This document shows positions 63,850 to 64,000 of a stretch of 64,000 nucleotides of DNA, piece by piece. How positions within the stretch are numbered: the first letter of the stretch is position 1; each line of letters opens with the position of its first letter. A model generated the notes under the pieces. It was not told the origin of the DNA. It was given only the letters and a program-made list of their open reading frames with translations, and made no database searches. This DNA comes from CAWEFA01 sp963851385. Its GTDB lineage: Bacteria; Bacteroidota; Bacteroidia; Bacteroidales; DTGW01. Position numbers and translations under genes: made by a program. The stretch covers positions 62,001 to 126,000 of the forward strand of contig CAWKPE010000021.1 in assembly GCA_963851385.1 (NCBI GenBank), in the 5' to 3' direction.

Positions 63850-63857
63850 TATATTTG
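63850..63857 (+). promoter_or_regulatory. TATATTTG element before the third arsR
   Basis: A TAnnTTTG match 39 bases before the start codon. A short palindrome, CTATTAAATAG, follows it at about 63862-63872, where a repressor of this gene could bind. It lacks the CGTAA core seen at the first two operators. Confidence 0.45.
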
Positions 63858-63895
63858 TAAACTATTAAATAGTTAAACAACTAAACATCTAATAT

Positions 63896-64000
63896 ATGAA
63901 GGATAAAACTTTATATAGTCTACATGCTAACATATGTAAGGCTTTAGCAAATCCAATACGGATAGAAATAATTGATGTGTTGAACAATAAAGAAATGAGT
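63896..64000 (+). CDS. Third ArsR-family regulator, cut by window edge
   Basis: The first 35 residues of a winged-helix regulator, ending in the window edge. LHANICKALANPIRIEIIDVL matches the ArsR opening, with a Cys near residue 14. It follows acr3 by 120 bases and is differently expressed from it, judging by the separate promoter. It may head another metal gene set. Confidence 0.8.
   Translation, partial: MKDKTLYSLHANICKALANPIRIEIIDVLNNKEMS

Larger units (their letters stand above)
40252..64000. mobile_element. Integrated element at tRNA-Met (right end beyond the window)
   Basis: A truncated tRNA-Met, then a tyrosine integrase 180 bases away, HTH/excisionase-like genes and primase-type replication genes form the recognisable core of a CTnDOT/NBU-style element. 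It carries restriction and arsenic genes. No mobilisation or conjugation gene is visible up to 64,000, and no second tRNA copy is seen, so the other end and any transfer genes lie to the right. Minimum length is 23.7 kb. Confidence 0.8.

Overview
The window is AT-rich DNA from a member of the Bacteroidota, probably a Bacteroidia. The support is the envelope gene order (CBS protein, nadK, two small outer-membrane barrels, uppS, bamA, ompH), type IX secretion (T9SS) C-terminal sorting domains on two secreted proteins, TAnnTTTG-type promoter elements, DUF4924 and SiaC proteins, and a CTnDOT/NBU-style integrase. The genus cannot be named from the sequence.

Layout. (1) 1-40.2 kb looks like chromosome. 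A minus-strand envelope-biogenesis operon (1-6.9 kb) diverges from pdxJ. Housekeeping and metabolic genes follow to about 22.5 kb: hydrolase, exonuclease, orphan XylF-like protein, acyltransferase, flavin reductase, DCC protein, hslR, GT51 glycosyltransferase, hldD, RRM protein, DegP/HtrA, ABC permease, siaC and gapA. 22.8-28.8 kb holds an envelope/secretion cluster (T9SS cargo, lipoprotein, barrel, WD40 protein). 28.8-40 kb holds a GT-C membrane protein, a monooxygenase/Fe-alcohol dehydrogenase pair, a GH31/SGNH pair, an ankyrin protein with a cysteine-rich tail and a TPR protein. (2) From about 40.25 kb to the right edge lies an integrated element. It starts at the 3' half of a tRNA-Met(CAT), which acts as an att site, followed by a tyrosine integrase. 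The right end is outside the window. Its core is integrase, a 701-residue unknown protein, two excisionase-like HTH proteins and two primase-type replication proteins. (3) The element carries a putative defence block (47.5-57.4 kb): an unknown protein flanked by inverted 27-bp arrays, a single-chain type IIG restriction-modification enzyme, McrB with an EVE-like N-terminal part, McrC and RhuM. (4) Next comes an arsenic block (57.9-64 kb) in two subclusters, each preceded by the same 12-bp palindromic site in opposite orientation: arsP-arsR-thioredoxin-arsF-arsG-DGC protein, then a 46-residue membrane peptide-arsR-arsC-arsC-acr3, then a third arsR cut by the window edge.

Data quality. About 17 single-base frame breaks interrupt otherwise well-conserved genes, including essential bamA. 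Translation resumes immediately in another frame with conserved sequence, so most are probably sequence or assembly errors, not pseudogenes. Broken genes are given as whole loci with break positions. All family assignments come from reading motifs by eye; no database search was run.
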